Source: Globodera rostochiensis
Taxonomy: Eukaryota > Nematoda > Chromadorea > Rhabditida > Heteroderidae
Assembly: GCA_018350325.1 (NCBI GenBank)
Contig: JAEVLN010000004.1
Coordinates: 4,321,668 to 4,385,667, forward strand
Reading direction: 5' to 3'
DNA: 64,000 nt
Shown here piece by piece: positions 1 through 11,400 of the stretch; position 1 is the stretch's first letter; each line of letters starts with the position of its first letter. Under the pieces are notes generated by a model. It saw only the letters and a program-made list of their open reading frames with translations, was not told where the DNA came from and searched no databases. Position numbers and translations under genes: made by a program.

Positions 1-574
1 CGTGTTGAAGGCGGGAGAGGGAGGGGGGGGGGGGTTGAAGACAGTTGTCGTACATTTGAAGTGGGGGGGGGCGGCATGGGACGGGAAGTTGGGGGTGAGG
101 AGCCATTATATCCGACGAGTGAAGAAAGCCTTCGACCAAAATGTGTTGTATGTCATTGACAATTGGCCGTTGTTTTTTGACATTCTCCGCCCATTTTGTT
201 GAATTGCAAAGGCGGGGCCATTTCCAAACAAAGACAAAACGCCAAATTTAAAAGCATTGGCCCATAAAATAGCCGTTGAAAAGCAGTTAGGCAAATATGT
301 TAATTGGATTAGTAATTGGGATGTTAAAGCAATCCCAATTTCACCTTCTGACAGTGTTTGCTTTGACCACCCATCCCCGCACTGTTTCCCCGTCCCCGTT
401 TTGGCTAAACCATGTCCCCGACCGTCCCCTTCCTCTCTGCTGACAAATGAACATCTTTCTTTGTACAGTACCCCCCCCCGCCCCTTACATACACCGACCA
501 TCCACACAAAAGTCGAATCCCTCCAACCACCCGATCGGCCCGTGCCCCCATCTTCGTCACCATTGCCGACAATC

Positions 575-710
575 CCCCCCCCCCTCTCCCCCCTCCCCCC
601 CCCCCCCTCCCCCCCCCTCTCCCCCCCCCCTCCCCCCCCCCTCCCCCCTCCCCCCCCCTCCCCCCTCCCTCTCCCCCCCTCCCCCCCCCCTCTCCCCCCA
701 CTCCCCTCCC
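575..710. repeat. C/T (polypyrimidine) tract
   Basis: Almost pure C with single T interruptions every 6-10 bases on the + strand. The G-rich minus strand has many runs of four or more G, so it could form G-quadruplexes, and the tract has the mirror symmetry typical of triplex-prone DNA. Homopolymer lengths should be treated as uncertain. Confidence 0.85.
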
Positions 711-1620
711 TTACCGGCCCCATTTATGCATTTTGTTTGCTCATCATATCACCCCAAACACCTGTCCTTATGCTGCTTCCATTCAAATGCAACCAACCAA
801 CGATCACTCTCCTCCCATGCTCACAACTCACAACGGGGGGGGGGGGGGGGGGTGGGGGCGTACCGTCCCCGTCCGTCGTAATTGTAGAAGAAAGCCCTCC
901 GAGAAGGAGGAGGATGAGGAGCAAAATGTCCTCCCCCCTCCCCAAACACTTCCAATTCATTCTGCTCATATCGCTTACACGCCGTCAATCCCCCCCCCTC
1001 CCTCCGCCCGCCAAATTTCATTACTTCATAAATGGGGGAAAAATGGGATAGAAACCGATTAAATCTCTCCTCCATCAATCCAAAAACAATTAATTTGGGC
1101 GTCCATAAAACGGTGGCAAACGCAATTAATGAGGGGATCGTAAGGGGGGGTGGGACCGGGAAGGGGGAGGGATAGATGGACTCAACTGGCTGATCTTCCG
1201 ATCAGATAATGACGGGGTGTTGGGGGGGGGGACAATGCTCAAGGGCATTTTGTCTGAAGTTTGCTTAAGGCTGGAGGCTGGCAGATGGATGAGTGATGGA
1301 GATGAGGGATGAATATGAAGATTGGATGATTATGAGAGGTGATTGGGCGGAGTGCTGCCCCCGAGGGCAAATGTTGTTGTTGCGCGCGGAGTGAGGGCGG
1401 AGGACGACGCCCAAATGGAGGGGGGGGGGAGGGGCACTCAATCATCCCAACTTTTCTCCCCCCCTCCAAAATCCCTCCAAATTCCTCCGTTTTTTCATCC
1501 GTGCCATCCGGAGAGATTGGTGCCGGTGTGTCAAAACCTTCGTTTGCGCCAATTGGCCACTCTTTGCGTGGATGGCCAATTGGCTGGTCAAAGTCGCTAG
1601 GCGAAGTGCCAATGGCCCTT

Positions 1621-1690
1621 TGACCCCCCCCCCTCCCCCCCCCCCCCCCCCCCCTCCCCTTCTCCCCCTCCCCCAAACTCCCCCCACCTT
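1621..1690. repeat. C/T tract
   Basis: A second near-pure C tract with scattered T on the + strand, similar in texture to the one near 600. Confidence 0.8.
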
Positions 1691-2250
1691 TTGCTGCAGC
1701 CCCTTCAATATTCATCGCCCCCGGTGACAACAACAGATGCCCCCTCCCCCCTCTTCCTCTGCTTTCCCTCATCCCGCCGACAGATGTTGCCCCTCTCCCC
1801 AAAGGTGTCGCGGATTGATGGGTCAGACCCCGGGCCAATCCCTAGGGGAATTTACACCTCGGAGAGTGTATCCACCGAGATTTATCGGTTGTAGCGGATA
1901 AATGGGGATGGGAATGAATGCCTCGGGGGATTGGGAAAGGTGAGAAAGCCCCCCGGGGTGGCCGGGTGAAGAAGTGGAAGTTGTCGGAAAGTCTGTCATT
2001 TGTCTTCTTTTGCCATTTTAGCGTCAAAAACAAAACACTAAATGCTGAAAAATTTATGCGAATTTTTTGTGATGTGAATCGTGGTCATCGTTCTCTTGCC
2101 CCCCCCCAATTCCATTCATTTGTCATTAATTAATTGCGCACGAAAGCAAATGGAGGGGCAATAAAAACAAAACAAATTAACATCAGAAGGACAAATCGCA
2201 CAGCGCAAGAAAAGCATTGCCACCGGCAGCAGGAGAGAACAGAATTCATA

Positions 2251-2333
2251 ACACTTTCACTTTCACTTTAACTTTAACTTTCACTTTAACTTTCACTTTC
2301 ACTTTAACTTTCACTTTAACTTTAACTTTCACT
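2251..2333. repeat. Hexamer microsatellite CTTT(C/A)A
   Basis: About 14 tandem six-base units, alternating between CTTTCA and CTTTAA without a fixed order. It begins sharply after 'cataa' and ends at 'cactgttcgg'. Confidence 0.9.
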
Positions 2334-3001
2334 GTTCGGCATTTGGCACATCCGCCGATTGGCATTTTATTGGCCTTGCCTCTTTCTCTCAAATCGGCAC
2401 TCACCAGATTGACAGCCATTCTTAGCGTTTATGGCATTCTAAAGCATTTATGAATGAATGAATTGGGGGGGGGGGATTGTTACGAACGTTCCGTTCTTTC
2501 TACGGTAGTGCATTCATTGTTTTAGCTGTTTGGTTTGGGGGAGGGGCACGCGAAACATTTGGGAATTGGAATTTTGGTGTGGCGCCCGGGGCGAAATGTC
2601 TTCAGAAAAAGATAATTCTGGTTAATTTTGCGGCGACAAATGTTTGAAAGGATTGGAATTTGAGCCTGGGGATTTAAATTGGCAATGTATCCATTTTCTT
2701 GCTCCTCCGTTAGTTAATGTTTTCTTAAATATTTCCCCCCCCCCCCACCGATTAGATTACCCATCACCGCCAAATTCAATCAGTTCAAATTCAAATGCAA
2801 ACAGGACGACGGCTTCCGACCACCTCCGCCCATTAGCACATTCTCTCCACCCCCCCCCCCAGCGATCGAAGCCCATTGAAATCATTTTGTCGCATTTCGT
2901 CAAAAAAAGATTCGCCAATGGAGTCATAGTCCCATTATAAAAACACATCGAGCAGTCACCCATTTTCATCAGTCTAAGCCAATTCATGACAAAATCCATC
3001 C

Positions 3002-3250
3002 GCCCCCCCTCCCTCCCCTCCCCCCCCCCAATCCCTCCCCCCCTCCCCCCCCCCCAATCCCCCCCCCCCAATCCCCCCCCCCAATCCCTCCCCCCCTCCC
3101 TCCCCCCCCCCAATCCCTCCCCCCCCCCTCCCTCCCCCCCCAATCCCCCCCCCCTCCCTCCCCCCCCCTCCCTCCCCCCCCCAATCCCTCCCCCCCCCTC
3201 CCTCCCCCCCCACCCTCCCCCCCCTCCCTCCCCCCCCCCAATCCCTCCCT
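3002..3250. repeat. C-rich tandem tract with CCAATCC spacers
   Basis: About 250 bp of C runs broken by single T residues and by recurrent 'CCAATCC' spacers every 20-60 bases. The regular spacers show growth by tandem duplication rather than simple slippage. Confidence 0.85.
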
Positions 3251-3404
3251 CAATCACCCGTCCTTTTTATCCGCCAATTCCGTCATCTTGACGAATTCAT
3301 TCGTCTTTTGAGCAAGTTAATGGCTCTGTACATTCACTGGTGGGGGGGGGGGAGGTTTATGTTTATGGCGATTTGGTTGGGGGGTGGGTGATCGGAAGAA
3401 GGAT

Positions 3405-3528
3405 GAGGGGGGAGGGGGGGAGGGGGGGAGGGGGGGAGGGGGGGGGGGGGGAGGGGGGGAGGGGGGAGGGGGGGGAGGGGGGGAGGGGGGGGGAGGGGGG
3501 GGGGGGGGGAGGGGGGGGGGGGGGAGGA
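3405..3528. repeat. G/A (polypurine) tract
   Basis: Near-pure G with single A interruptions on the + strand, the opposite polarity to the neighbouring C/T tracts. G runs of 4-15 give high G-quadruplex potential on the + strand. Confidence 0.85.
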
Positions 3529-4484
3529 ATGATCATCTATCCTATCCCATCCCCTTCCTCGTCCTCAGCAACCTTCGCCGTTGTCCATTTACGACGGATG
3601 GGAGACGATGTCAGTCAGCGATATTTTGACCGAATTGTTTGCACTGAAAGATTCAGTTCAATTCGCACTTTTTAAGTTTTCATCCCCCAAGGTGTCGTTC
3701 ACCTTTTCGCCATTTTGTGCCCGAGGGCGGCACGATCAAAAATTGCCCCCACCCCGCCAACTCACCCGAACCCCCCCCCCCCCCCCCCCCCCCCCCGACA
3801 CATTTATCACCATTAACCCCCCCCCCCCGCCGTCCCCCGCAATTCGTTCGTTTGTCGTCGTCCGTCCGTCCATCGACAGATCACAAAATCATTCGCCCAA
3901 AGATACATACAAACAGAATGAACTTGCTTATTGTTTATTGTGATTATTATGTAGCAAATACAATAAATGCACACATTTTGCCGGGGGATTATTTCGACAA
4001 AAGTCAACCAAATTTTGTTGGGCCATTGAAAGCCCCGCAAAAAATGGCTCCATAAACACAAAATGGGCGATAATTTGGGTGGTTGGGGGAATTGATAATT
4101 TATTGGCCGTGTTCTCTCTCACCCTAAGGACACAATTTATGGACTTTCAACGAATTCCCGCGAAAGGCCCCCCCGGCGCCCCCCCCCCCGACCCATCGCT
4201 TTCTTCGCTCTTTGAACGAAATTCCCCCGAAATGGCCATTTCCAGTGACAATCATCTCCTTGGGCCACGGACAAATGCAAATTCTTCTTCTTCTTCTTCT
4301 TTTTCTTCTTCCTTTAATCTTCTTCCTTCCCCCTTAACTTCTCCTCCCTCCCCCCGAGCCTCCAATAACATTTTTGCTCGACATTCTCTCTCCAACCTGC
4401 CACCAGCCTCCCTGCCCCCACCACTTTGCTGCTGTTGTTAAATAAATGTATTCGGAGGACACGACCACCAATCGTCGCACTTCC

Positions 4485-4690
4485 CTCCCCCCCCCCCCGC
4501 CGTCAAAACGTCCCCCCCCCTCTCCCCCCCCCTCTCCCCCCCCCCGCCGTCAAAACGTCCCCCCCCCCCCCCTCTCCCCCCCCCTCTCCCCCCCCCCCCC
4601 GCCGTCAAAACGTCCCCCCCCCCCCTCTCCCCCCCCCTCTCCCCCCCCCCCCCCTCCCCCCCCCCTCCCCCCCCCTCCCCCCCCCCCCAA
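4485..4690. repeat. C/T tract with repeated CGCCGTCAAAACGTCC blocks
   Basis: Three copies of the short block CGCCGTCAAAACGTCC, spaced about 50 bp apart, each followed by a C/T run, then a longer pure C/T tail. This is a roughly 50-bp tandem repeat built on a homopolymer tract. Confidence 0.8.
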
Positions 4691-4980
4691 CGCCTTCCAA
4701 TTGCTGTCCCTCCCTCTACGCGCAATCGGTCATGGTCGTGTGAAGGAATGAATAATGATGCTGAAGGAGGGGGGGGGGGGGGGTGGTGTAAGATGATAAC
4801 AATGGATGGGTGGTGCAAGGGATGAGAAGGACGACGGTGGAGGGTATAATCGCCTCCGGCACTTTCCCGCGACGAAAATAAAAAACAGAAAACGATACGT
4901 ACGGAGAATTGTTGGGGGGTTGGGGGGGCATTGTCTGAAAGCAACACATTGTTCAAAACGGGGACATTTACGGGCAAAAC

Positions 4981-5016
4981 ATTCAATTCAATTCAATTCA
5001 ATTCAATTCAATTCAA
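4981..5016. repeat. Pentamer microsatellite (ATTCA)n
   Basis: Seven perfect tandem ATTCA units. No link to the neighbouring coding sequence is visible. Confidence 0.95.
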
Positions 5017-5476
5017 TGGGCAAAAGTCCAAGTCCCTCCCTCACCCGCCAAAAATAGCCCCGGGACAACCGCCGACACTGCCACCATCGTATGTATTCCA
5101 AATGGCTTTTGCTATGGAATCCAAAACCCTTCCACAATTCTCTGACAATGAGAGGGGTTTTGGGGGGGGGTGGGGGGGGATGCCCCGTCGTCGGGGGGGG
5201 GGGGGCGTGGTCTCCCGCACCCTCTGCCCATGTCCGACAACCCCCCGACCCCCCGACAAATTCCCTCGTGTAGCAATTGGCTCCGCCCCCCCCCGCCCGT
5301 CCGCTTACGGTACAACCAGCCAAACACACACATCGTCGCGTCGTGTCGTGTCGTCCGCCCCGTCCGTTTGATGCCATTACTTTTGCTTTTTCCTTTCCTT
5401 TACATTCATTTTCCCTTTAATTTAGAAAACTTTAAATTTCCGTTTTTTCAATATTTGGTCAATTGTCCCCCTTCAA

Positions 5477-8400
5477 ATGAGCGGCGCCTCCGAATTGGCC
5501 AAGGTTCCTCCACCGCCTCCCCCGCCCTCCTCCTCTTCTTCTTCTTCCCCTTCGTCCTCATCTCCTAATGTTGAAGACGGACGTCATCAGCAAAGACAGA
5601 AGCCCCAACAGCCCACTGAAAGTTCGTTCCGAAGGGCACTACAGCTGATCGGCCCGTCGAGGGGGCACAGAGAGAGTGCCGACGTCAAAAGGGACGGCGG
5701 CGGGGAGGACGAGGAGCCGAACAAGGATCGGCACCAACAGGAGAAGGTCCAATGGGGTTAATGATCATCCAAAAAGGATTTAACTGCCCGTAATGGGATT
5801 AGTAGTTGAGCCGGTGAAGGTCTTTGACCAACACCCCCGCTAAAATCCTTTTTTTTTGTACTTTTTCATTTCAAATGAGCCAATGTTTGATCTCTCCGTT
5901 CTCATTCTTCCTTTTCGAAATTAACATCCTCAATCAAACGCGTTTTGCACATTCATCCCCCCCAACGCCTCCCCAACCTCGCAGATGCCGTCCCTACCAG
6001 CCGTGGTGCCGTGCCCTTCCTCCTCGTCGTCGTCGCCTCTCTGCGCCCCCATGGACCATCTCTCCCAATTAGTGGCCTCATTTGCGGCCGCGCACCACCA
6101 CAACTTGCAACAACAGCAAAATGCGGCGCCCTCTCACGGCCGTCCTCCGCCAATGCCGCCATTCCTCCCCAACGGCGCGCAATTTCCGTCCGGTCCCTTC
6201 CCCTCAGCAGCAGGACTTCCCTTACCAGGTGAACCAGGACAATAATGGCATTGGCATTGTGCAAAAAGTATTTGGGCTTTTCTCAGACTTCAATTCGCTG
6301 CTCGCCGTCGCCCCTCCCGGCGTGTTGGGGCCGTTCATCGCGGGGGGCGTTGCCGGTGCGCCGTTTCTTCCGCCTCCGCCGGTGCGTTTGGCCTGAGCTG
6401 TCCAATTCCTTTTGCATTAGTTGGCCCCTCCCAAATTAGGAAATGTTATTCGCTGCTGCCACTCATCACAATCAACAGCAACAGCAGCAGAACAACGGCA
6501 CGGCAATCAACAACGCCGCCAACAATGGCATGCCCTCGGGGGCTCCGCCAGGCCTTTTCCCTTTTCCGCTGGACCCCGTCACTTTGGCCTCCCTCCAACC
6601 GTTTATGGTGCCGACGGAAATACGAAGGAAAAATGCGACGCGAGAAGTGACCGCACCGTTAAAGCGATGGCTGAACGATCACCGCAAGAATCCGTACCCG
6701 ACAAAGGCGGATAAAGTGACTCTTGCCGTCATCACCAACATGACCATGACACAGGTGGGGGGGGGGGGGGGGGGTAATTTGAAGGGAAAGTCGAATCATT
6801 TAGAAACCTTTCATTCCCCCAAGGTGGCAAATTTAATTGGATTTTGAGCATCTCCGACATTCCCATCGTTGTCGTTGTTGTTCCGTCACTTTATAGTTGG
6901 GGGAGTTCATTTCGTTCCATCCGTCCTCTTCCAATGACGCCCATTCTTTTTCCCTTTGTCCCCCACCCCTCCTTTTGATCTCGCCGACTTCCTTTTGCTC
7001 AGTTTAAATGAGGCAAATTAGCAAGTATTGCGTGTGATGTGCGGGGACAGATGTGAATTGACAAAGTGTTTTTGCACAAAACCTAATGAATCGCCCGCCG
7101 TCCCTTTGGTCGGTGAGGTCAATTCAAATTATTTCGCGCGCGTGCCGACAAAAGAGGGGCTAATTTTATGGGAAAATGGGGGAGGGGGGGGGAATTCTGA
7201 TACAAATTTATGCAAATTTAAATGTTCAACGTTGTCAGGTGTCCACTTGGTTCGCCAACGCCCGTCGTCGACTGAAAAAGGAGAACAAAATGACGTGGTC
7301 ACCGCGCAATCGACCCAACGACGAGGACGACTTTCTGGAGACGGACGACGGGATGAAGGCCCAAGGCGCAACGGCCATTGGACCGGAGGGGTCGTCCAGT
7401 CCGGAGATGGAATTGGAGGAGGACGAGGAGGACCAGCCGCAAAGACACAGAAGCATCTCGGACATGGAGCAGCAAAAGCAGAGACAGAGAGGGGGCATTT
7501 GGTCAATTTTGGACACTTTGCGGCAAGAAGGGCGGGACGGGAGCAATGACGAAGGGCCCGGGGAGGAGCAAAATGGGACACAGCGCCGTCCGAGTGCCGA
7601 GAAGGACTGCGAAAGTGCGGGGAGCAGAGAGAAGGACAAAGTGAGCTGTCCATTCCTTTTGGTCCGTCTCCAACCTCTGAACGTTTAGCAGGAGTTCAAG
7701 ACGGACCAGCACGACCTGCAGCAGCGGATCAAACATGATCAGGAGTTCAAGACGGACCAGCACGACCTGCAGCAGCGGATCAAATATGAGCAGGAGTTCA
7801 AGACGGACCAGCACGACCTGCAGCAGCGAATCAAATGTGAGCATTCCCCACACAACCACCAGCAGCGGCCGGAGTCCCCCCGCAACGGTCTGACTGTTCA
7901 TTCCAACGCCCTCCCGCCCCGGTCGCCCCATTCGGTGCCCTCCGGTCCCCACGCGCCTCCACTCGACTTTCTGATCGGTTCTGCGCCCGTGCCACCGCCG
8001 CATCAGCTGATGCTGCCCCTCCCACCAGGTGAGCAATTAGCTTAAACTTTATAATTGCTTCAACGAGCCGCCTTTTAACGATTGTCAATCCCCGCAGATT
8101 TGTCGAATGCCCGCCACCATTTGCTCTTTGCCTTCCAACACCAACAACAGCTCCACCACCAGCGAAATCTGCTGGCAGCTGCCAACCCGGTGATGGCCGC
8201 AATGATTCTGGCACAGCAATTCGCCGTCCACCAACAACAAATCGGAGGGACGGCGGACGGCGGAAAGCAAATGGATGGAGCAGTAGCAGCACCAATAGAA
8301 GCGGAACATCGACAGCAGCGGCTGAGGGAAGACGGACCGGAAGAACAACGCCAACAGCAACAAAGACAGCAACAGCACGAGCAGCAGAGAAACGGTGGGT

Positions 8401-11400
8401 GTTGGGGGTGTTAATTGCTCCAATAAATTGAAGAGGACATCCATCTTATCGCCCCTTCACTTACATCCCCAGCCATCCCTTCCATCATCCACGCCCTCTC
8501 ATCCCCCATTCCCGTGCATTTTTGTCATTCTTCCACTTCTGATCACCCCAATCCTTTTGCGTATGCAATCTTTCCGTGCCCCCCCCCCCCCCCCCCCCCC
8601 GGCGTTAATTCGATTATCCCATCGCCTCATGTTAGCGCTGATCAAAGATGCTCGCCGACACCGTCCGATGATCGTCGGCTGTTGAAGGGTTGAATTGAGA
8701 GGGCAAAGGAAACGGGGGGGGGGGGGGATCGGCTGGGCATTATCGCGCGCAAACGCAAATGCATGCACTAATCCGATCCCAAAAGTTGGGGGGGGGGGAT
8801 TTGACGGGATGAGAAGGAATTGAGGGACTTTGGCGGTCGGAGACAGTTATTGAGAGAATCAATTGCCGCTTAATCGGATTGAAAATGGAACCAAATTATC
8901 GAATTTAAGAGACAGACAGATAGTTGTTGTGTGCGAGATTTATTCTCCTCTGTAAGCTTCACAAATCGTTCGTTCTGATCTGACTCTTTTTGATCCGAAA
9001 TATATGGCTGATCGGATAGTCTCGCTGATCAGTCCGGTCCATCACCAGATCATTCACTCGTTCATTCCATCGTTTTATGTGTAAAGTGTTTGAGGAGGAA
9101 CACACACAGAAACGGCGACCAAGGCGGGTGCTGGGGGGGGGGGATGATGGATGTTTGCTGATCGGCTCAAATCGTCGCGACACCCCGATCACCCAGCGTT
9201 GACTTCATCTCCATTCCTCCTCTTGTCAACATAATTCATCCACACCATTCATCCCCCCCCCCCACCCCCACACACAAAAGACGATCGAAAAATGGGTTAT
9301 ATGAATGATTTGATACGCAAAAGAAGTTGGGAAGAATATGTGAGCATGTGTTATAATTATTGGAGAATTTGGATTTGTTGAGGATAGCCCCTCCACCCCG
9401 TCCACTCTTCTCATCCATCCAATTCATCCCTCTCATCCATCCGATCATCCGTTCATCCGTCCACTCTTCTCATCCATCTAATTCATCCGTCCACTCTTCT
9501 CATCCATCTAATTCATCCGTCCACTCTTCTCATTCATCCAATTCATCCCTCTCATCCATCCGATCATCCGTTCATCCGTCCACTCTTCTCATCCATCCAA
9601 TTCATCCCTCTCATCCATCCGATCATCCGTTCATCCGTCCACTCTTCTCATCCATCCAATTCATCCCTCTCATCCATCCGATCATCCGTTCATCCGTCCA
9701 CTCTTCTCATCCATCTAATTCATCCGTCCACTCTTCTCATTCATCCAATTCATTCCTCTCATCCATCCGATCATCCGTTCATCCGTCCACTCTTCTCATC
9801 CATCCAATTCATCCCTCTCATCCATCCGATCATCCGTCCACTCTTCTCATTCATCCAATTCATCCCTCTCATCCATCCGATCATCCGTTCATCCGTCCAC
9901 TCTTCTCATCCATCTAATTCATCCGTCCACTCTTCTCATCCATCTAATTCATCCGTCCACTCTTCTCATTCATCCAATTCATCCCTCTCATCCATCCGAT
10001 CATCCGTTCATCCGTCCACTCTTCTCATCCATCCAATTCATCCCTCTCATCCATCCGATCATCCGTTCATCCGTCCACTCTTCTCATCCATCCAATTCAT
10101 CCCTCTCATCCATCCGATCATCCGTTCATCCGTCCACTCTTCTCATCCATCTAATTCATCCGTCCACTCTTCTCATTCATCCAATTCATCCCTCTCATCC
10201 ATCCGATCATCCGTTCATCCGTCCACTCTTCTCATCCATCCAATTCATCCCTCTCATCCATCCGATCATCCGTCCACTCTTCTCATTCATCCAATTCATC
10301 CTTCTCATCTATCCGTTCATCCGTCCACTCTTCTCATTCATCCAATTCATCCCTCTCATCCATCCGATCATCCGATCATCCGTCCACTCTTCTCATTCAT
10401 CCAATTCATCCTTCTCATCTATCCGTTCATCCGTCCACTCTTCTCATTCATCCAATTCATCCTTCTCATCTATCCGTTCATCCGTCCACTCTTCTCATCC
10501 ATCTAATTCATCCGTCCACTCTTCTCATTCATCCAATTTATCCCTCGCAATCCATCCAATCATCCGTTCATCCGTCCACTCTTCTCATCCATCTAATTCA
10601 TCCGTCCACTCTTCTCGTTCATCCAATTCATCCCTCTCATCCATCCGATCATCCGTTCATCCGTCCACTCTTCTCATCCATCTAATTCATCCGTCCACTC
10701 TTCTCATCCATCCAATTCATCCCTCTCATCCATCCGATCATCCGTTCATCCGTCCACTGTTCTCATCCATCCAATTCATCCCTCGCAATCCATCCAATCA
10801 TCCGTCCACTCTTCTCATCCATCTAATTCATCCGTCCACTCTTCTCATTCATCCAATTCATCCCTCTCATCCATCCGATCATCCGTTCATCCGTCCACTC
10901 TTCTCATCCATCTAATTCATCCGTCCACTCTTCTCATTCATCCAATTCATCCTTCTCATCTATCCGTTTATCCGTCCACTCTTCTCATCCATCTAATTCA
11001 TCCGTCCACTCTTCTCATTCATCCAATTCATCCCTCTCATCCATCCGATCATCCGTTCATCCGTCCACTCTTCTCATCCATCTAATTCATCCGTCCACTC
11101 TTCTCATCCATCTAATTCATCCGTCCACTCTTCTCATTCATCCAATTCATCCCTCTCATCCATCCGATCATCCGTTCATCCGTCCACTCTTCTCATCCAT
11201 CCAATTCATCCCTCTCATCCATCCGATCATCCGTTCATCCGTCCACTCTTCTCATCCATCCAATTCATCCCTCTCATCCATCCGATCATCCGTTCATCCG
11301 TCCACTCTTCTCATCCATCTAATTCATCCGTCCACTCTTCTCATTCATCCAATTCATCCCTCTCATCCATCCGATCATCCGTTCATCCGTCCACTCTTCT

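Larger units (their letters stand above)
1..5476. other. Non-coding upstream region rich in homopolymer tracts
   Basis: No reading frame here looks like protein: the long open frames are runs of Pro/Ser/Gly produced by C/T or G/A tracts and appear on both strands. The stretch holds several polypyrimidine or polypurine tracts, a hexamer repeat and a pentamer repeat (listed separately), with ordinary AT-rich spacer between. It lies directly upstream of the Iroquois homeobox gene and may hold its promoter and enhancers, but I see no recognisable promoter motif. Confidence 0.6.

Noticed and set aside
106..1078. Gly-rich and Pro-rich open frames around the homopolymer tracts
   Set aside because: They arise from G/C runs that are open in several frames on both strands and show no domain or codon signal.
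7129..8295. Long minus-strand open frames opposite the irx exons
   Set aside because: They are antisense shadows of GC-rich coding exons with clear plus-strand homeodomain sequence.
9360..9917. Ser/His/Pro-rich 185-codon open frame
   Set aside because: It is a translation of the CATCC minisatellite within the irx intron.
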